The notes: generated by a model from the sequence alone, not told the origin. Numbered from the stretch's first letter, positions 48,198 through 60,548 are shown. The stretch: DNA of 64,000 nucleotides from Chalara sp. BL73 (GCA_918026815.1 CAKJVC010000164.1:62001-126000); one strand, 5' to 3'. Numbers and translations: made by a program.

Positions 48198-50203
48198 ATG
48201 GGTAATTTATCCTGTATCAGTTGCCGTGATCTGAAAGTCCGATGCGATCGTGTAGAGCCTACCTGCCGACGATGCGCAACCTCAGGTAGAGAGTGCGAAT
48301 ATCCTGTGAGGAAAACGAAAACGAAAACGAAAATGAGGAAACCGCCTCGGCCATCTCATATATTAGGAGATCTTGAGGCTAGGTTAGGTACGTCGGTGAT
48401 ATGGCAAGGGCTAGGTCCTGCTGAACTAATGTCTTGAAGCTCGTGTAGAGAACGCACTCCTCCAGAGAAAAGACCTGCCAATTATCGGCATTGTGCAAGA
48501 GGTATTGTCGGATAGAGGCTCTGCTAACCAAAGAGAAGAGCCAGAGAAAGGGGTGGAATCCCAGCTTGCATGGGACTTCCCAGCCGAAGGTCGGTTTCAT
48601 CCTTCCTATGCAACGAAATTTTTATTAATATTGAGGACGCTCAAAGGCCTGCAAATCTGCCAGCCAATTGAAGGAAACCCAGAGGCTCTTCTTGCTGAAT
48701 ACGTTCCAGCCCAGCTGCAACATGAACTGTAAGCCCCGCCGGATGTTTCTCAACCTTATTGATTTTCATTACCATAGATACTATATATACTTTCATCAAA
48801 TCCACCCTTCGGTGCCGATGATCCACAAGTCGAGATTCTATCGAGAGCTTGCGCAGTTTCCAATTCATGCGGCTTTAGTTCCTCTGAGGTATGCCATGTG
48901 GTCAATAGCGGCTTCCCTATCTAGTAAACATGAAGGCATTGCAGAGAGTCTATATCATTTAGCCCGTAAATATGCAGAAGATTTGGAAATGAAGGTCTGT
49001 CATCTACCCGTACACGATAACGTATTTTTAATACTGGAGAAACTCAGGACTCTGGTAAATACATGCTGTCTCCTTCCTCTGCTCAATGCTGGTATCTGCT
49101 GGCAGCATATGAGGCAGATGGAGGTTTCTTCACGAGAGCTTGTATGAGCGTGGCAAGATGCGTGAAGCTCGTACAAATAATGGGTTTGGATCAGCTGGAT
49201 AGCCCCTATAATGTAGAGTCCAGAATGCGACGGTCAAAGAGCTGGATCGAGATTGAAGAAGAGCGAAGGACCTTTTGGGCATCGTATTTTGCAGACCGAT
49301 GGGCAAGTACAGTAAATGGAAAGCCAATGAGTATCCATGATGCGGATGTGAGTTGCAAAAGTGCTGCTTATGAAAAATAACTAATATTTATTCCATATTC
49401 AGATATCAACCTACCTCCCATCGTCTGAAGCAAATTTTGAAAGCGAAACGGAAGAGTTAGGGATATCCCTGGAGCAAGCAAACTCCAAGCAAGTATTGTC
49501 AGTTCTCTCACCATACGCAGCAGTGATCTTCGTAACGTCCGTTCTTGGACGGTGTCTGACTCAACTCCTGCCTCGCACACGTCAAGGCTTAGCAGATACA
49601 AATAACGGCGAGTACTGGAAAGACCACCGACACCTGGATACCTGGATATCAGGCATTTTCATGCATTTACCGAAGCACCTAGGGCTATCCAAGTCACCGA
49701 TGGATGCCAATCTAGTCTTTCTACATATAAACCTCCATGTCATGCTTATCCTTCTTCACCAGGCGGCTATTCGAATGGTCGCAAAGTATGACTTAGACTT
49801 AAATATCAAGGAGAAAAGCTTCCACAGATGTCTCGCCAGTGCGCAAGCAATTAAGAACATTATACTATCAATTGAGGACCTACAATCACTTCCAGTACGC
49901 AACTAGCAATCGCTCGTGGAGAATCATGTTAATACTTGACAGGTCAGTATGTGGATGGGCTATTGCCTCTACATTTCAGCCGGAGTCTTTATCAACGACT
50001 TGAGGTTCACCAATCTAGTTACAACTAGTTCTACAGATCTTGGACATCTTCTAGTCGCTCTGAAGCTCCTCAGCGCGCGCCACAAAATCTCAACCTTCAT
50101 CTTCAACATGCTCAAGTGTGATATTTCCAAAGCCGGGCTATGGTCTCGCGTCTCAGATGAAGTGAGGAGAACAATTGGGCTCGATGCTGAAGTTACGTGC
50201 TAG
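48198..50203 (+). CDS. Zn2Cys6 fungal-specific transcription factor
   Basis: Six exons (48198-48387, 48440-48728, 48778-48994, 49048-49347, 49403-49894, 49943-50203) give 582 aa. The zinc cluster is at residues 6-33, with six Cys spaced C-x2-C-x6-C-x6-C-x2-C-x6-C. A basic linker (KTKTKTKMRKPPRP) and a coiled dimerisation segment (LEARLARVENALLQ) follow. The middle homology (fungal_trans) region includes FHQIHPSVPMIHKSRF, CMSVARCVKLVQIMGLDQLD and EEERRTFWASYFADRW. All introns are 48-55 bp and in phase; the third has a weaker GTCTGT donor. It is a nuclear DNA-binding regulator, probably of the adjacent ABC transporter and possibly of the P450. No lesion was found. Confidence 0.92.
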
Positions 50204-52406
50204 AGACCTTTTGTTCTCGATTCCAGGTGGGGCGGGAGATGATGCTGCTCTCGCGCTAGACTACAATTCGCTGATGCAATTCTAGTACATGAAACTTCGA
50301 CTGATACATGGACCTTGACGACTCTCTTGTGTAGACTGGTGGGAAGTCTATAACAATATCTCACTGGTGGGTCTCATTAATTTGAGCCATTAGTGTCACG
50401 AGACAGCCTGGATGCGATACGGAAAATGGCAAGTTCCGGGAAGGCATAAAAGAAAAACCGCAAATGCTTGGTGAAGTGTTAAGCCAATCGTAGAAAGGCA
50501 TTGTTATTTGCTCCAAAGTAATGGCTTAACTTGAAGAAGATCAGATCGGAGAACAGAGAAGGATTACTGCGCCTTAGTTCCCAGCATATTAATGTCACCG
50601 CTAGTATGGGGCCGACAATAGATCGATCCAAAAGCGCGCAAACAGGTTGGATGTGATGTGTTTTGTTACAATTAGGGCTATGTGGAGACAAAAGTGAAGA
50701 GCTAGATTTGTTCGGAGTTGTATTGACACACCGCTTTCAAGTTAAGGATTTTTACTTGATACTTATTGCTCTTCCAATGGTGTTACAACAGTTTCAACCA
50801 AGGCTGTTTTCTCTACCGCAGTAGCATGATTCCCTCTGATTACGGCAACTTTTAACTATTCATCTTCTTTTGCTGAGTTTATTACTGCATCCTTCTGTCC
50901 ACACAACTGCCCCCTTGAGATTCGATATAGTAACCTGCAATTAAATGCTGACGGGTCATGAGTGTCCTTGACATCCAAACCGTCAAAGACAAAGCGTGCT
51001 TAAAAGAACTTGTGGTTCATTATAGCAACCTGCGATTAAATGGGGATAGACGATGAGCCCATCTTTTGTCTAAACGATAGAAAATAGGATCTAACCAGAA
51101 TGCGCGTGGATACAAGCGTACTTGATATGTAGACCGGTAGAAGCGAATCATAAGCAGACTTGGGTATTGTACCTGGGACAATGCCAGGGGAAGCAAAATG
51201 TGGAGAGCGAGAAGCGGTGCGCAAGCACAACCATATTAACCCCCCAAATACCAACACATTAAACCCCGCGGCCGCCCGCCCCCCCTTGCGTCAAAAATCT
51301 ACCTCCATAACACCCTCTCTATGCTGCTCACAGCAATACACCAATCTGGGTTCTTCCTCTCACCCAAAAAGGCCCACACATAAGTAAGTCTTCGCTTAAG
51401 GAAAGGGGGTATATCACGTGAAGCCTTCACAAGCGTTGCATTTGCTGCACCGAACAATGGTTTTATATGTTTCAAAACCCAAGGCACGTAAATCGTAATT
51501 AAGGATATTTTTATAATATATTCAAAGAGCGCATTTTCGTTGGCAGAAACGATAAGAACCACGCTGTAAGCAGCTATGGGGCCACCAAATCCTAGTGGCC
51601 GGTTTGTTCTGCTTCATAAAATCACAATAGCCATCTTGTTCCTAAGCCGTCAGGAAGTGGGAATCTCCTGGTGATACTTATTATACTCAATTTCTACGTG
51701 GCGTCAAGTATTTGGGCACCACAAAGTGCTTGCACAATCATGAAAACCCGACTTAGCAAAAATATTAGTGCAAGACTGAGAATGTCAGGGTAATAGCCGT
51801 GAAGCATATGTTATTCTCGACCTATGGGATAACGGATATCTACCATGGTCCATATTCTACAAGAGTATATCATACATATACCTATCCAATCAAGTACACC
51901 TCGAGTCAGTACCGCCTACAAAATTCTTACATTTTGACGCAGCCTCTGGGCTAATATTGCAGGCTTTTTCTGCATTTTTTCCACCAAATTAAATCTATAT
52001 GTTGACCAGCTTCTCGAGAGCTACTGCCTATCAGTTGTTGATCGAAATAAAGGAGATGATAAGATGGCAGATGTACATACACTAAGCATAATTGAGGGTA
52101 GATCGGAGGTATGAGGCTTACTGGGCTGCGCAAACAGACCCGAAGTCCACATATTGAGGGTGATGGATTTTGACGACCTTAAAGAGGGCAAGACTGAGCA
52201 TAAGCAAGAGATCACTGCCAATGTTGTCATTGACGCGATGCCAATCCATTCATGGGGTGTGGTGGCGGCGAGATGATTGAAGTGGATGAAACTTGAGGTG
52301 GATACCCATGTCGCGACAGCGATCGCCACCAGCGTTACAGCTAAGTTAAGTTCAATAGGAAGATCTTGTTTGTGGCCAGCCGAGAGGATGCATGACTTGA
52401 CGGTGA
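50204..52406. other. gene-poor region
   Basis: AT-rich, with no supported gene up to about 52020. Two imperfect copies of a 25-bp block lie near 50926 and 51019. The minus-strand frame 52021-52422 is hydrophobic and may be a 3' exon of the next gene (see that entry). Confidence 0.5.
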
Positions 52407-55093
52407 TTACTTCAGAGTACACTGCTTGAAGGCCCTATTGTGCATTAGCATGACGAACAGAAGTAGAATCCCAAATTGGATCGTGAGAGATGCGGTGCTT
52501 ACAGGAATAGTAGGTGTAGCTGCTGGGATCGTAGTGAGGCTAGGGGTTATATTTCTCCGTTCACAGCCCTCAATAAGTTGGTCGTGTAAATTGTTCTTGC
52601 CAACAGGCAAAATTGGTTGTTCACGAACCGCTCGGGGAATTGCACCCCTTGCATACTCCTCACGAATTAACAATGAGTTGTTTGTGGGACTACCAACGGT
52701 TTTAGTGAGAATAGGCTCGAAAAGAGACACGGCTGCAAGAGCGTAAATAGGGGGTTGCGATGAGAGGCTTGGTTGAGGGGAGTTGTGGTGGAAGTGGAAT
52801 AACGGCTTCTGAGTGATGGTCTGCGTGGTAACCAGATCATGCTGCGAGGAGTCTTCTTTACTCGGGGAGTGTTGAAGGATGGATGACCCAGGCGGGTTAG
52901 AAGCATCGATGGCGATCTTATTGCCGACAAGAATATGTGGAGGTAATACTGGTATGGTTTCAGTTGAAAGCACGGATGGAATTTGTAGTCCTGTGACAAC
53001 CGAGCCCAGGTGAATGCCCTTTGGAGCATCCGGTATATGGTTCACAGGGGAGAGACTACCATGCAGCCTACTGCTACCAGAAATAATCCGAGTCTGGTGG
53101 TCAACGGCGACGGGAGATTGGTGCCTATCAGGGGAATCTGAAGAAGCATATTCTTGATTTTTCCCGAGGCAGGAGAGGGTAGGTGAGCAAGACATGCGAT
53201 CCGATGGAGCGGTACTCAAGCTTTGAGCTTGTGAACGCCTATTCACCGAGAGTAGTTGGACTAACATCCTTGTCTTGACAACGCATTGCTCAGCGGCCTC
53301 TTGAAGGACGGGGATAACCGGGTGATACGGCTCACAGGGGTGGGCGAAGTGTCGATCAAGCTCAGTTGAGAGGTTCTGGACAGATGAGGCAACTGATTCT
53401 GGCAGAATGCCTTCCAATCGGTGCACGTCTTGCAAGACATCTTGGAGTGAGCGGAGTTTTGTGGCTAAGGTACTGTAACCGGGAGGAGCTGAATCGAGTG
53501 CTTTAAGCGATAATGTCACTATTGCACAAGCATTTTCGACTTCCGAGGTCTCGGTAGGTCTATTGGATCCTTGTCCTTGACCTCCATATCCGTCCGTTGA
53601 GTAGTGGCTGTCACCGCGTGACTTATCCGGAGCCTCTATTTGATGAACATGATCTGATGAATCAACGAAGGTCTGGAGCTCCGAAGAGTATGATGGAACG
53701 GAATCGACCAGCCGTTGGATTGCAGCTGGGCTAAGTGGCGTGGCCCGTTCCTTCACCTTCGAATCATCTGCTACGAATGTGCCTTGATTTAGGCCGGGTG
53801 AAAAGTCTCTAAATGACGCCAAATCATTTATGGCCCAGTCCAGGTTAGAGGCAGACACGGGTGAAGCGTTGGAGGATGAACTGTTCTGTGGCGTCTGTCC
53901 CGCAGAGGTCAGAGAACCACTCGAGGCTGAAGAATCAAGGAACTCTAGTCCTCTGGAATCGCCGAATGACCAGCTTGACTCCAGTGCGTCAGTACTTTGT
54001 AACGACTCGAATGGCTTTGTATTCGTAGCTAACTGAGAGGCTAGAGCCTCATCCCACTGGCTTAGGCTATACTGATTGGCGTTGAATGTGGTATGTGTGG
54101 GCTCGTGGGCAGCCAAATGACTGAACGAGGATGTGAAATCGAGAGGGTAATCAGCATAGTTGGAGGTGGGATTCATGTCATTAATATCGAAGCTGAAATG
54201 GTTTAGGTCGAAGTGTGGATCGAAGTCTGGCATAGACATATCTGCTGGGTTCCATGAAGCGGAGTCTTCTGGAAAGAGCACAAAGTCATCGATCGCGCTT
54301 GCGCCGAATGAAGGCACGATTTCTATGGATGCATTTGTAGTTTCGCGAGATAGGGAGAGAGGTGGCGTAAATGTTGTAGGACTTGTATTATCTTGGCTTG
54401 AGGAAGAGGTTTTTGTGGAAGTTCTAGACATTTCTGTATGCGACCGACGATGCGATGGATCGCACTATGGTAGTCGTTAGCAATCCGCTTCCTACCAAGT
54501 GATAGCTGTAACAAACTCACCCGAACCTTCTTCTTTTTACAGGCATCACAGGCCTTCATGATCCTCATCAGGTGGGCATGTTCGCGCTGCTCCTTGGTCT
54601 TCGTCCCCCGACCGGCAGAGTTGGTGATATCGATACCGTCCTTGGTCATGATCTGGAAACCTGGGATCTTAGCCTCTGCGGCCTTCTTGGTCTCCTTCTT
54701 CGCCTTTTTCGTGACACGATTCCGCGCTGGAGGGGTCATGCTAACAGACCCGCGGAAAGAATCGCCAAAGGTGGCAGAAGAAGCGGGCGATGGGGTGAAG
54801 AGTGGAGAGCAAGAGGATTGCGAGGTGGTTGGGCTTTGGGTGTAAGCATTGTTATGCCACGAAGGGAGGGCGACGGTGTATCGTCGCACCAAGGCACCGG
54901 TGGAGAGGTCGACGGTGGCATGGTTATAGAAGTCAATTGTCACTTGGGAGAGCTTGTCCTGCTTGGCGACAGGGCCGGGGACAAACGCATCAATCAAGAT
55001 CTCGAGTTCTTTCGAACCGAGAGCAGGTTGAAATTGGAGGGGCGCACCCAGGAAAGGCTGGGTGATGGTGAAGGAGGCGAATGATTGAGCCAT
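52407..55093 (-). CDS. half-zinc-cluster protein with hydrophobic C-terminus
   Basis: Two exons on the minus strand (55093-54521, 54464-52407) give 876 aa. The N-terminal 115 residues form a folded-looking region (FASFTITQPFLGAPLQFQP, VTIDFYNHATVDLSTG). A basic stretch (RVTKKAKKETKKAAEAK) and HLMRIMKACDACKKKKVRCDP follow: a C-x2-C-x6-C half of a Zn2Cys6 cluster with no second half. The 56-bp intron interrupts it exactly between KKVR and CDP. About 600 residues of acidic, Ser/Thr-rich sequence come next. The end is a hydrophobic segment (LTIQFGILLLFVMLM). A second option splices 52420-52341 (GTACTC..CTTAG) and adds two further hydrophobic segments ending at 52021, for 978 aa in total. It may be a transcription factor, possibly membrane-anchored; function unknown. 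Confidence 0.75.
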
Positions 55094-56740
55094 TGCTTTC
55101 AATTACAGATGGCAGCCTTATTGTGGTGGATCAGAGTGTATACTTGGGAGATAGATGATTGGATAGGTGTATTTCTTGACTCAACGGCGGGGTCGCAAGG
55201 TTTCTTTCCAAACGACGACGGCGGAGTATAGGAGGGTATGATGATGGATAGTTTCAAGGAATGAATCTTACGGGGAGAAGAGAAGAGAAGAGAGAGAAAA
55301 AAAGAGTGGCCTTGTGGAAAAGGGTCGCCCTTATGATTACCAGAGGGCAGCACAGAAACTGGTGTTGAGTTGCGGCAGGCGCAGGGCTTTCTTACGCGAG
55401 CCTCTCGCCGGTACCCGAATGAGCATAGCGTCAATCTGGCCCTGGCTCTAACCCACCAATGCTAATTGTTTAATGGAGCATCTGCGACCTGTGATTGGTG
55501 GACGCCCCACTAATATTGCGCAGCTAGACGGCGAGCCCAAAAGAGTTTAGAGGCTGATCAGGATGACTCCCCACGATCTCCTCATTCTGCGAACGTCGAC
55601 TTGCTCGCTCGTCGCAATTGGCCCTTCTGATTGATCAATTCATGGTCGCATCCATGCAATTGGCTTCCACAAGCAACAAGAAGCACCTATGAAGGGGCCA
55701 AAAGTACTGTAAAGAGAGGGAATATAAAGTGTTATAATTTCCGGTAGGTTGCCATACGAGGGTGGAGGGGTGGACGAGGAAGACGTGGTGGTGGCTAAGC
55801 CTGGGTGACTCATGACAGAAGTAGTAGGTAATACAATCAGTAGTGATGATGAAAAGTTAACCCGTCCATGACATTCGGAAGTTTTTAAGCAACGAAAAGC
55901 CGTTGGCGCTACCCGCTTCCGGCTACCAAAACACTTTTTGTCCACGTCTGCTGCCACTTCCCATTCAACTCGCCCGTCACTTCAACTATGGGTGCCTGCC
56001 CATGTTCGCACTGAGTCTCTATAACACTTTCAACCATAATCATCAAGTAAGAAGGAATCGACGGCATTTAGCATCAATCACTTACCGCGTCAATGATTTG
56101 ATTCAAACCCATCAAGATTCGATAGAGAAGGAAGCAGGAGATAAAACAGTATACTTCAAAGAAGGATCGATGATGTTGTTCTTCAATTGCAGATTATGCC
56201 CGGGTATCGAGAGGCAGGAAAAAGATTACCGCGAGAGTATATAATACATGCTGACTCCGTTTTGTTCTCAAATGCCTCCCGGAACGCCTTGCTACCCTTG
56301 TGAACTCCGAAGGCCAATATGACTATAGATGCCTATCAGTATCTATATCAACGAATGGGAAAGATGGACTCTCACTTACATTATGCGCAAAAACGGTGTC
56401 GAGATGACCGAGCAATGCTGAAATTAATAACGGACATGGATATCATGGCTACGAAAGAAAATATATCTGGAAAAAAAAAAAAAAAAAAAAATTGGGGGAT
56501 CGCAAAGCTGAGTGATATAACAGGTGAAGTCGGGAGGCTGGTGGGATGATGGATGTCGAATAATGCGGGGGCATACAATATGGGAATCTAGGGTATCTCG
56601 TCCCCCACACCATAATGTCAAAGTAAAGCGGTTCGGTTTTGGTGTACAACGCTCAAGTGATCGGTAGCGGAGTCTTCGAGTATCGGCCAGACCTCAATAA
56701 ACTTCAGTACCATAGAATTGACCAAACATTGGGTTCAGGC
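55094..56740. other. intergenic
   Basis: Promoter and leader of the half-zinc-cluster gene; the purine-rich run at 55273-55305 fits a pyrimidine-rich leader on the minus strand. ORFs at 55903-56244 and 56319-56549 show no domain. Confidence 0.6.
56471..56491. repeat. A21 homopolymer
   Basis: Uninterrupted run of 21 A. Could be a source of sequencing error. Confidence 0.85.
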
Positions 56741-57871
56741 TCACAAGTAGTCTCTCTCAAACTCGGCATCCAAATGAACCGGCACTCTCTCCTCCTCCCG
56801 CTCACTGCGCTCCTTGCTACGCTCCGAAACCAATTGCAGAAGCAGCTTGTTATTTTGGGAAACAAGTACCTCAATCTTGTCGACCTTGGCTTCTAATGCT
56901 CGTAAACGTGCATCATTTCCCATGACATCTCTCCAATCTTCCTTCGTCATTGCGCCTTCGATCACGACGTGCCGTGGTGGTTCTGGTGGGCTCGCTTGCA
57001 TATATGGCCAACGTTCTGGCTCCATGCGCTGCTGCATAATATCTGGCTCATTGGGCCGCCTGCGTTTATTCGGCCGAAACCCATTCTGCATCATCTGCCC
57101 ATTCTCATCGACCTCGTGTCCTGGATGTGGCTGATAATGACCCATCTCGCCAGGCGGAGGGCCTTGAATCATCTGTACTGCCGGCTGCTGGGTCGCTAAT
57201 TGCTGTTCTGCTGCGATTGCTGCTCTACGTGCTTCTTTTCGTGCCTCCTCAACTTTTCTTCGTGCGTCAACTTGTCGCATTCTTTCCGCTTCCGCGTCGC
57301 CATCCTCAGTTTTCAAGAACTCCATCCACTCATCTAATCTGTCATTCAGCTCCCCTCCTGGCTTGGACGCAATGCGACCAGCCTCCCAATCCGCGATCTG
57401 CCGTCTGCGGCTTTCTACCAATCTGCCTACCGTCGCACTCATCTGCGCTAGAATCTTACCAGTGTCATTTTGAAACGCTGTATTTACTCCCTGCCAAAAT
57501 TGAGCCTTAGTACCCTCCTTGTAGTTCCCACGCTGTTCGTAGCAATGCTTTAACATGAGAAGGTGATCGCGTTCCTCCAGGTTCTGTCGGGGTTTGCGCT
57601 GACTCCCCGCAGAAGATGCGACCGAGCCTTCTCTGACATCGCGTGCTGGGGTCATCATAGACCGAGGGAGCGCAGGAGGGTTCATTCGCGTCTCGGAGGT
57701 GGGAGTGTTATTGGAGGTATTTGGAGTTTGGTTGTTTACGGTTTGAATAGATGGAGGTCGTACATTCGGGTTGTTTGGAGTTGATGGGGGAAGAATAGGG
57801 GCAGGTTGACGATTGTTGATATTTGTCGGTGCCATTGGGACAAGCTTAAAGGTATGGAAAGCTGATGGCAT
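56741..57871 (-). CDS. possible DNA-binding protein, single exon
   Basis: Intronless frame of 376 aa. After a Pro/Asn-rich start comes a helical domain at residues about 98-165 (LEERDHLLMLKHCYEQRGNY, FWQGVNTAFQNDTGK, ESRRRQIADWEAGR). This resembles the trihelix/Myb-like module repeated in many Leotiomycete proteins. A strongly charged helix rich in Glu, Arg and Ala follows (KVEEARKEARRAAIAAEQQ), then a Gln/Pro-rich segment and a KRRRPNEPD motif that could be a nuclear signal. A C-terminal coiled coil ends it (ALEAKVDKIEVLVSQNN). Met1 at 57871 or Met13 at 57835 could be the start; Met13 has the better context (cccaatgg). No named family is assigned; a nuclear DNA-binding role is inferred. Confidence 0.78.
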   Translation of the reverse strand: MPSAFHTFKLVPMAPTNINNRQPAPILPPSTPNNPNVRPPSIQTVNNQTPNTSNNTPTSETRMNPPALPRSMMTPARDVREGSVASSAGSQRKPRQNLEERDHLLMLKHCYEQRGNYKEGTKAQFWQGVNTAFQNDTGKILAQMSATVGRLVESRRRQIADWEAGRIASKPGGELNDRLDEWMEFLKTEDGDAEAERMRQVDARRKVEEARKEARRAAIAAEQQLATQQPAVQMIQGPPPGEMGHYQPHPGHEVDENGQMMQNGFRPNKRRRPNEPDIMQQRMEPERWPYMQASPPEPPRHVVIEGAMTKEDWRDVMGNDARLRALEAKVDKIEVLVSQNNKLLLQLVSERSKERSEREEERVPVHLDAEFERDYL

Positions 57872-58801
57872 ACGGAGGAACCTTCATGCAGAGTCGCAGC
57901 GGATGGAGTCGATGATGGAAGATGAATGGAGTTAAAATTGAGGAGATAACGTAACGATTTAGGGGAAATTACACCTTTTACCTTGTTCCCGAGTAAAATG
58001 TCGCTAAGATGAGCGCTATGCCGAATTGAGGTAAGCCCATGGAATAGGGGCAATATGCTCACCTGACTTCACCACAGAACTGCTCATCAAACATTAATTA
58101 TATCTTCCAGATTTAACTTATAATACCTTTCTACAATGGAAATAGTGATTTCATGACTTTGATACAGATCTTTCCTCTTTGTTCTTATGTCCAACTTTTA
58201 CTTTTTGGGAGCTCTGCCGGTTCACATTGTTAAATCTCCTCGTTCGCTTTGGGCTGCTTAATTCACCCAAACTCCTATTATGCATGATCCATTGAGCGCT
58301 TTTAGATAGGAGAAACTTAGTCTATGCTCTTTATTTCTCAGAGCTAGGAAATTGTCTTAGGTACAGGGCCAAACCAGGCGTTTAGCTGCAGGGGCTGCTT
58401 CCAAGCAACCTGTACCTCATGTGAGGCACAATGCTCGAGTTTGACATCTATTGACTTACTTCTAGTTGTTTTTTATTTGCCCGATGCTATGTATTTTCTG
58501 TCACCGTTGTTGCCTGGCTGATTCGCCGCGTCCTCTTTCAATCCAGAATTCTTTCTTCAGCACGGATTTCGAAAATTACCCTACTGTGCAGTATAGATCA
58601 CCAGATTTTTTCTTAGGCACGATTTATTGCCTTTAAATCTCCAAGTATAGCCGAAGATTCCACCTTTAGCTATCAAAATAAGGGTGTGCGCCTCCCCACA
58701 TAAATTACCGGTGTCTCATTGCAGGTAATATATTTGCGGTTCCAGAACAGGTCAATCATTTCTTGCAGAGCAAAAGTACACCAAGAAAACAATGTCAAGT
58801 T
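57872..58801. other. intergenic, AT-rich
   Basis: No ORF of interest. Confidence 0.6.
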
Positions 58802-59417
58802 ATGAAGAGAGATCAGGGCAACAAGATGTCAGTCATAACCGCCAACACTGCGAAGGCCGCATCTTCTGGTATTGCTGAGGCTCGTGGCCAAGCCTATGGG
58901 ATCTCACTTTACTATCAATCCTTTGAGTTTCTACCTGGAAGTGCCGGTAGTTTCTTAGATCTTCGCTAATAATTCTGACAAGCTTTCTTTTGTAACCACA
59001 GCCTCTAGGCCAACTACAAGGATCTCCCCTCCAACTGTCGCTTATCTCCTGTCCATGTCCGGAACACAATTTGGTGAAATCATTAGTCCTCAGGATACTA
59101 CTGAAATATCCACTCCGCTTCCATCTCTTGTGGAGGAGCCATCCTTTAAATATACTTCAAACTCCAAATTGACGGACCAAGTTCTAGAATTCAACCGTAT
59201 CCATGGCATTTGCGATTTTGTCTTGCTCAGTGTCACAAGTGAGACGAGTGTTATAGGTTCAGCTTACAGAGTTTGTTGTATACAGAAGCCAAGGGTGCGG
59301 ATAGCCGTCAAATTAAGAACACCCTTGGGTAGCTGTTATGTGAATCGTGGTGCAGATAACATTTACCCAGGAGGTATGGTAGAGTGGACGGTCAACTGTG
59401 GGACAGGTCATTTGTAA
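58802..59417 (+). CDS. small spliced gene of unknown family
   Basis: Proposed exons 58802-58946 and 59002-59417 give 186 aa. The 55-bp intron (GTAGTT..AACCACAG) joins two open frames in phase: KAASSGIAEARGQAYGISLY and FEFLPGSA run into SRPTTRISPP and VAYLLSMSGTQFGEI. The rest (VLEFNRIHGICDFVLLSVTS, RIAVKLRTPLGSCYVNRGAD) looks like folded protein with balanced composition. No signal peptide and no known domain were found. The start could also be a downstream Met (MSVITAN, 58826) or lie in an unseen upstream exon. Codon-level support cannot be computed here; it may be an orphan gene or the last two exons of a longer one. Confidence 0.45.
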
Positions 59418-60062
59418 AGTATGGTTGACTCACATGTATTCTGTTGGGTTATATATTGACATTATGAAAAGCTTCTAGGCGCAATAATGGAGGATGGCTA
59501 TTCTTGCTAATAGCCTCTATCTCACTTCAGGTTAAAATATGGGTAATCAATTTCCAACAGCAAGCAGTAGATGGAAAATCATGCATTGCCTCACGTAAAT
59601 TATCCAGGAATGCTTCATACCAAATTCGGGTATCTTTCTGTGGAGCCATGCCACACAGTAATGCAAATGCTTATATGTCTACTTTAATCAGTGGCAGATT
59701 CTGGTCAGGGCCCTCTATTGTTCACCTCTAGAGATACTGGCTGAAGAGAGTCCCTCTTGTAATAGGCATGTCATAGTGTTGATGGAAAAGGCTCAGTTGC
59801 TATGGAAGCTGCGGAATTTATATCAAATTAACACGTGTAATTGTTCTCTATTAAAGCACCTAGAGCAGTGCTATATTCAAGAGGTAATTAAGCACATTCG
59901 GCGACATCTAGAGAGACATTTCGCTGCAATCTCAATTATCTCATTTCGGTATGACATTCCAGTATGCTAATTGGAATTCATATAGTATCGCAGCACGGCC
60001 AAGGCATAGTTGAGATTTCCTTTCCCTCACCCATCCATATCCTTATCGTCTTGCCCGCCTAA
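59418..60062. other. short ambiguous ORFs
   Basis: Both strands have plausible short frames at 59504-59731; the minus one begins MAPQKDTRIWYEAFLDN and is about 40 codons. None can be joined to a neighbour in phase with confidence. Confidence 0.35.
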
Positions 60063-60403
60063 TCACAAAAACACCAAAACACCAACGTACGCAAACCCTG
60101 TGAATACACCAACTACAGCCAGTGATCCCAAAAGAGCTAGTATAATCCGCTCCACCGGACCTCGCTGCGATCGACGTAGAGGTGAGAAGCGTACAGGCTT
60201 TATTCCATTGTCGAAAGAGAAGAATGTACCATACGCAACGGATGGAGCCCTAGTATCAGCCCTCTCGATGTCAATATGCTGTTTATTGCTGTGTTCCTAC
60301 TATTCGTTAGCACTGACGGTCTAGAAAAGTACAACGAGAGGGAATATACCTCCTTAACTTCGTAGATCATTTGCGCTTCTTGCTTAGCTTGAGTTGAAGC
60401 CAT
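60063..60403 (-). CDS. small single-TM protein, spliced
   Basis: Two exons on the minus strand (60403-60350 and 60296-60063) give 95 aa. Exon 1 encodes MASTQAKQEAQMIYEVKE. A 53-bp intron (GTATAT donor, gtgctaac branch point, AATAGTAG end) joins in phase 0 to a frame reading EHSNKQHIDIERADTRAPSV and FFSFDNGIKPVRFSPLRRSQ. It closes with one hydrophobic helix (ERIILALLGSLAVVGVFTG, AYVGVLVFL) and a stop. The cytosolic part is polar and positively charged next to the helix, so a tail-anchored or single-pass protein is likely. I know no such family. Overlapping unspliced frames hide it. Confidence 0.55.
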
Positions 60404-60548
60404 TTTTTGTGTAAATTTGACACAGCGACGTCTGTAAAAATATTTTCTCTGAGTGTAATACACATAAGAATAATGTTATTACTTACTTGCGAGTAGCGAC
60501 ATGGTCTGTTTTGTACAAAACTGCTTATCAGTCAAACATGTCGTGTGA

